From Nonomuraea thailandensis (GTDB lineage: Bacteria; Actinomycetota; Actinomycetes; Streptosporangiales; Streptosporangiaceae): DNA of 64,000 bases. Location: NCBI RefSeq assembly GCF_024172165.1, contig NZ_JAMZEB010000002.1:11925501-11989500 (forward strand), given 5' to 3'. A model generated the notes under the pieces. It did not search any database. It was not told where the DNA came from and worked only from the letters and a program-made list of their open reading frames with translations. This document shows positions 62,118-64,000 of this stretch, piece by piece (the stretch's first letter is position 1; each line of letters starts with the position of its first letter). The position numbers were made by a program, and so were the translations under genes.

Positions 62118-63148
62118 AGGCGTACGGGCTTTCTGCGGCGGACCAGGGCGACGAAGAACGGGGCGCCGAGCAGCGCGAGCACCACGCCGACCTCCAGCTC
62201 GCCCGGCGGGGCGACGACGCGGCCGACGACGTCGGCGATCAGGAGCAGGCCCGCGCCGATCAGCCCCGAGTACGGCAGCAGCCACCGGTGGTCGGTGCCC
62301 GACAGGGGGCGGGCCAGGTGCGGCACGATGAGCCCGACGAAGGCCAGCGAGCCGCACGCGGCGACGGCCGCGCCCGACAGCAGGGTGACGGCGGCGACGC
62401 CGATGGTCCTGGTCCTGGGGATGTTCTGGCCGAGGCCGCGGGCCACGTCCTCGCCGAGGGAGAGCGCGTTGAGCCCGGGGGCGTTGACCAGCGCGAGCAC
62501 CAGCCCGGCCAGCACGAACGGGAGCACCTGCCAGACCACGTCGCCGCCCCTGGAGGCGATCGAGCCGGCCTGCCAGAAGCGGAAGACGTCCATCGCCTGC
62601 TCGTCCAGCAGCACGATGGTCGAGGTGAGGGCGTAGAGCAGGGCGCTGACGGCGGTGCCGGCGAGCGCCAGGGTGACCGGGGTCGGGCCGCCCCGGCCGC
62701 CGACCATGCCCAGCGCGAACACCGCCACGCTGGCCACCAGGGCGCCGGCCAGGCCGTACCAGATGTAGGCGAGCAGGCTGGATGCGCCGAGCAGGATGAT
62801 CGAGGCCACCATCGCGAACGCCGCGCCCTGCGTGACGCCCAGCAGGCCGGGGTCGGCGAGCGGGTTGCGCGTGTGGCCCTGCATGAGCGCGCCGGCCACG
62901 CCTAACGCGATCCCGGCCAGCACGCCCAGGGCGGTCCTGGGCAGGCGCAGGGAGCGGATGACGAGGTCGTTCTCGGTGCCGGTGGGGGCCGTGAGCGCGT
63001 GCCAGGCGTCGGCGAGCGGCACGGACTTGGAGCCGATCGTGATGCTCAGCACGACCGCCACCGCCACGCAGCCGAGCAGCGCGAGCAGCACGGTGACGCG
63101 GCGCCGGCGGAGGCCGTGGAGGCGCGGGGCGACGGCCACTGCGCTCAC
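62114..63148 (-). CDS. FecCD-family siderophore permease 1
   Basis: A 344-aa permease, first gene of the operon: TVLLALLGCVAVAVVLSITIG, LRLPRTALGVLAGIALGVAGALMQGHTRNPLADPGLLGVTQGA (family region, residues about 67-108, given as landmark), CGSLAFVGLIVPHLARPL. GTG 63148 with GAGGAGGAC upstream. An iron box lies 46 bp upstream, so expression should be repressed by an IdeR/DmdR-type regulator when iron is plentiful. Confidence 0.93.
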   Translation of the reverse strand: MSAVAVAPRLHGLRRRRVTVLLALLGCVAVAVVLSITIGSKSVPLADAWHALTAPTGTENDLVIRSLRLPRTALGVLAGIALGVAGALMQGHTRNPLADPGLLGVTQGAAFAMVASIILLGASSLLAYIWYGLAGALVASVAVFALGMVGGRGGPTPVTLALAGTAVSALLYALTSTIVLLDEQAMDVFRFWQAGSIASRGGDVVWQVLPFVLAGLVLALVNAPGLNALSLGEDVARGLGQNIPRTRTIGVAAVTLLSGAAVAACGSLAFVGLIVPHLARPLSGTDHRWLLPYSGLIGAGLLLIADVVGRVVAPPGELEVGVVLALLGAPFFVALVRRRKPVRL

Positions 63149-63193
63149 CCACGTCCTCCTCAGCTCTGCCTCGTTCCGCTGAAGTATGACAGC

Positions 63194-63212
63194 TTAGGCT
63201 CGCCTTACCTAA
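63194..63212 (-). promoter_or_regulatory. Iron box (IdeR/DmdR operator)
   Basis: TTAGGCTCGCCTTACCTAA (plus-strand reading) matches the actinobacterial iron-box pattern TTAGGTTAGGCTAACCTAA at both outer arms. It lies 46 bp upstream of the permease GTG and overlaps the stop codon (63209-63211) of the upstream cysteine-synthase-like gene. A -10-like CATACT/TACTTC occurs just downstream on the minus strand. Confidence 0.8.
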
Positions 63213-64000
63213 TCCCGGTGCAGGAAGGCGCGCAGGTCCGCCAGGTGAGGCTCGATGTCCAGGCCCTGCTCCGCCAGCCAGCGCGGGTTTCCGTACGTGC
63301 CCTTGTACCGGTCGCCGCTGTCGCACACCAGGGTCACGATGCTGCCCTGCTCGCCCGACTCGCGCAGCTCCTGGACGAGCTCTACGCAGGCCGCCAGGTT
63401 CGTGCCCGTGGAGCCGCCGACGTCCAGGCCGGTGACCTCGCGGGTCCAGTGCATGGCGGCGATCGAGCGGGCGTCCGGCACGGCGATCATGCGGTCGATG
63501 ACGGTGGGCTGGAACGAGGGCTCCACGCGGGGGCGGCCGATGCCCTCGATGCGTGAGCCGGGGGCGGTCGCGGAGGCGTCGCCCGAGGTCCAGCCCGGGT
63601 AGAAGGCCGAGCCCTCCGGGTCCACGACGGCCAGGCGGGTGGCGTGGCGGCGGTAGCGGATGTAGCGGCCGATGGTGGAGGAGGTGCCGCCGGTGCCGGC
63701 CCCCACCACGATCCAGGCCGGCTCCGGATGGGGCTCCAGGGAGAGCTGGGAGAAGATGGACTCGGCGATGTTGTTGTTGCCGCGCCAGTCGGTGGCCCGC
63801 TCGGCGTAGGTGAACTGGTCCATGAAATGGCCGCCGGTCTCGGCGGCCAGGCGGTGCGACTCGTCGTAGATGGCGCCGGGGTCGTCGACCAGGTGACACT
63901 TGCCGCCGTAGAACTCGATGAGGTGGATCTTCTCCGGCGAGGTGGCCGCCGGCATGACCGCGATGAACGGCAGGCCCAGCAGCCGGGCGAAGTACGCCTC
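63209..64000 (-). CDS. PLP-dependent cysteine-synthase-like protein (5-prime truncated by window)
   Basis: The C-terminal 263 residues of a fold-type II PLP enzyme, open to the window edge; the N-terminal part with the PLP lysine lies beyond 64000. Visible: FIAVMPAATSPEKIHLIEFYG, WRGNNNIAESIFSQL, VVGAGTGGTSSTIGRYIR (PLP phosphate-binding loop GTGGTSST), VDPEGSAFYPG, VCDSGDRYKGTYG. It resembles O-acetylserine sulfhydrylase/cystathionine beta-synthase-like enzymes of actinomycetes. Position before an iron-box-controlled importer invites comparison with SbnA-type siderophore enzymes, but sulfur metabolism is equally likely. Confidence 0.85.
   Translation of the reverse strand, partial: EAYFARLLGLPFIAVMPAATSPEKIHLIEFYGGKCHLVDDPGAIYDESHRLAAETGGHFMDQFTYAERATDWRGNNNIAESIFSQLSLEPHPEPAWIVVGAGTGGTSSTIGRYIRYRRHATRLAVVDPEGSAFYPGWTSGDASATAPGSRIEGIGRPRVEPSFQPTVIDRMIAVPDARSIAAMHWTREVTGLDVGGSTGTNLAACVELVQELRESGEQGSIVTLVCDSGDRYKGTYGNPRWLAEQGLDIEPHLADLRAFLHRD

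Overview
The window is a chromosomal segment of a high-GC actinomycete. Its gene content and order (serA, leuB, ilvE, cimA, gltX, ndgR-leuCD-hup, cofC-plsC-gpsA-ddl-thiL, rpmB-recG-rsmD-coaD-rpmF-rnc-mutM-smc-ftsY) resemble the conserved core region I know from Streptomyces and relatives. Heavy use of GTG/TTG starts, leaderless transcripts and single-base or 4-base gene overlaps fits Actinomycetota. A Streptosporangiaceae/Nonomuraea-like source is an inference, not shown by the sequence. No transposase, integrase, phage gene or CRISPR array was seen.

Left part (1-13,400): branched-chain amino acid and serine biosynthesis (serA, leuB, ilvE, cimA) interrupted by accessory genes: a TcmP-like methyltransferase, a secreted NlpC/P60 cell-wall hydrolase under a c-di-AMP (ydaO-type) riboswitch, a Uma2-family protein, an O-methyltransferase, a DsbA-like thiol protein, a secreted heparinase-like lyase and an HD protein. 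Two tiny leader peptides with Val/Leu/Ile codons were found, one in a clear attenuator before cimA and one apparently orphaned after serA.

Middle (13,400-32,600): a six-gene Asp23/AmaP envelope operon in which every junction is an ATGA/GTGA overlap; fumarylacetoacetate-hydrolase-like gene plus gltX; a MATE pump with divergent PadR regulator and shared dyad; M3 peptidase; tRNA-Gln; alpha/beta hydrolase; a two-component system; two tandem tRNA-Glu genes; an acidic conserved protein; then ndgR divergent from leuCD and an HU gene.

Right part (32,600-64,000): MFS gene, cofC (F420), plsC, gpsA, ddl, a 15-bp minisatellite, DUF3515 lipoprotein, AsnC-type domain, thiL, a large repetitive membrane protein, rpmB, a DAK/YloV gene, recG, rsmD, coaD, DUF177, rpmF, rnc, mutM, an MFS/LysR pair, acyP, a coiled-coil mini-protein, smc, ftsY. 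After ftsY comes a 24-codon micro-ORF followed by a TPR protein with an odd N-terminal domain, my best candidate for an undescribed module. The window closes with a FecCD/FecE siderophore importer behind an iron box and a truncated PLP-dependent cysteine-synthase-like gene.

Many genes are co-ordinated by RNA-level devices (attenuators, riboswitch, rnc leader hairpin) and by compact promoter/operator overlaps; these are listed individually.
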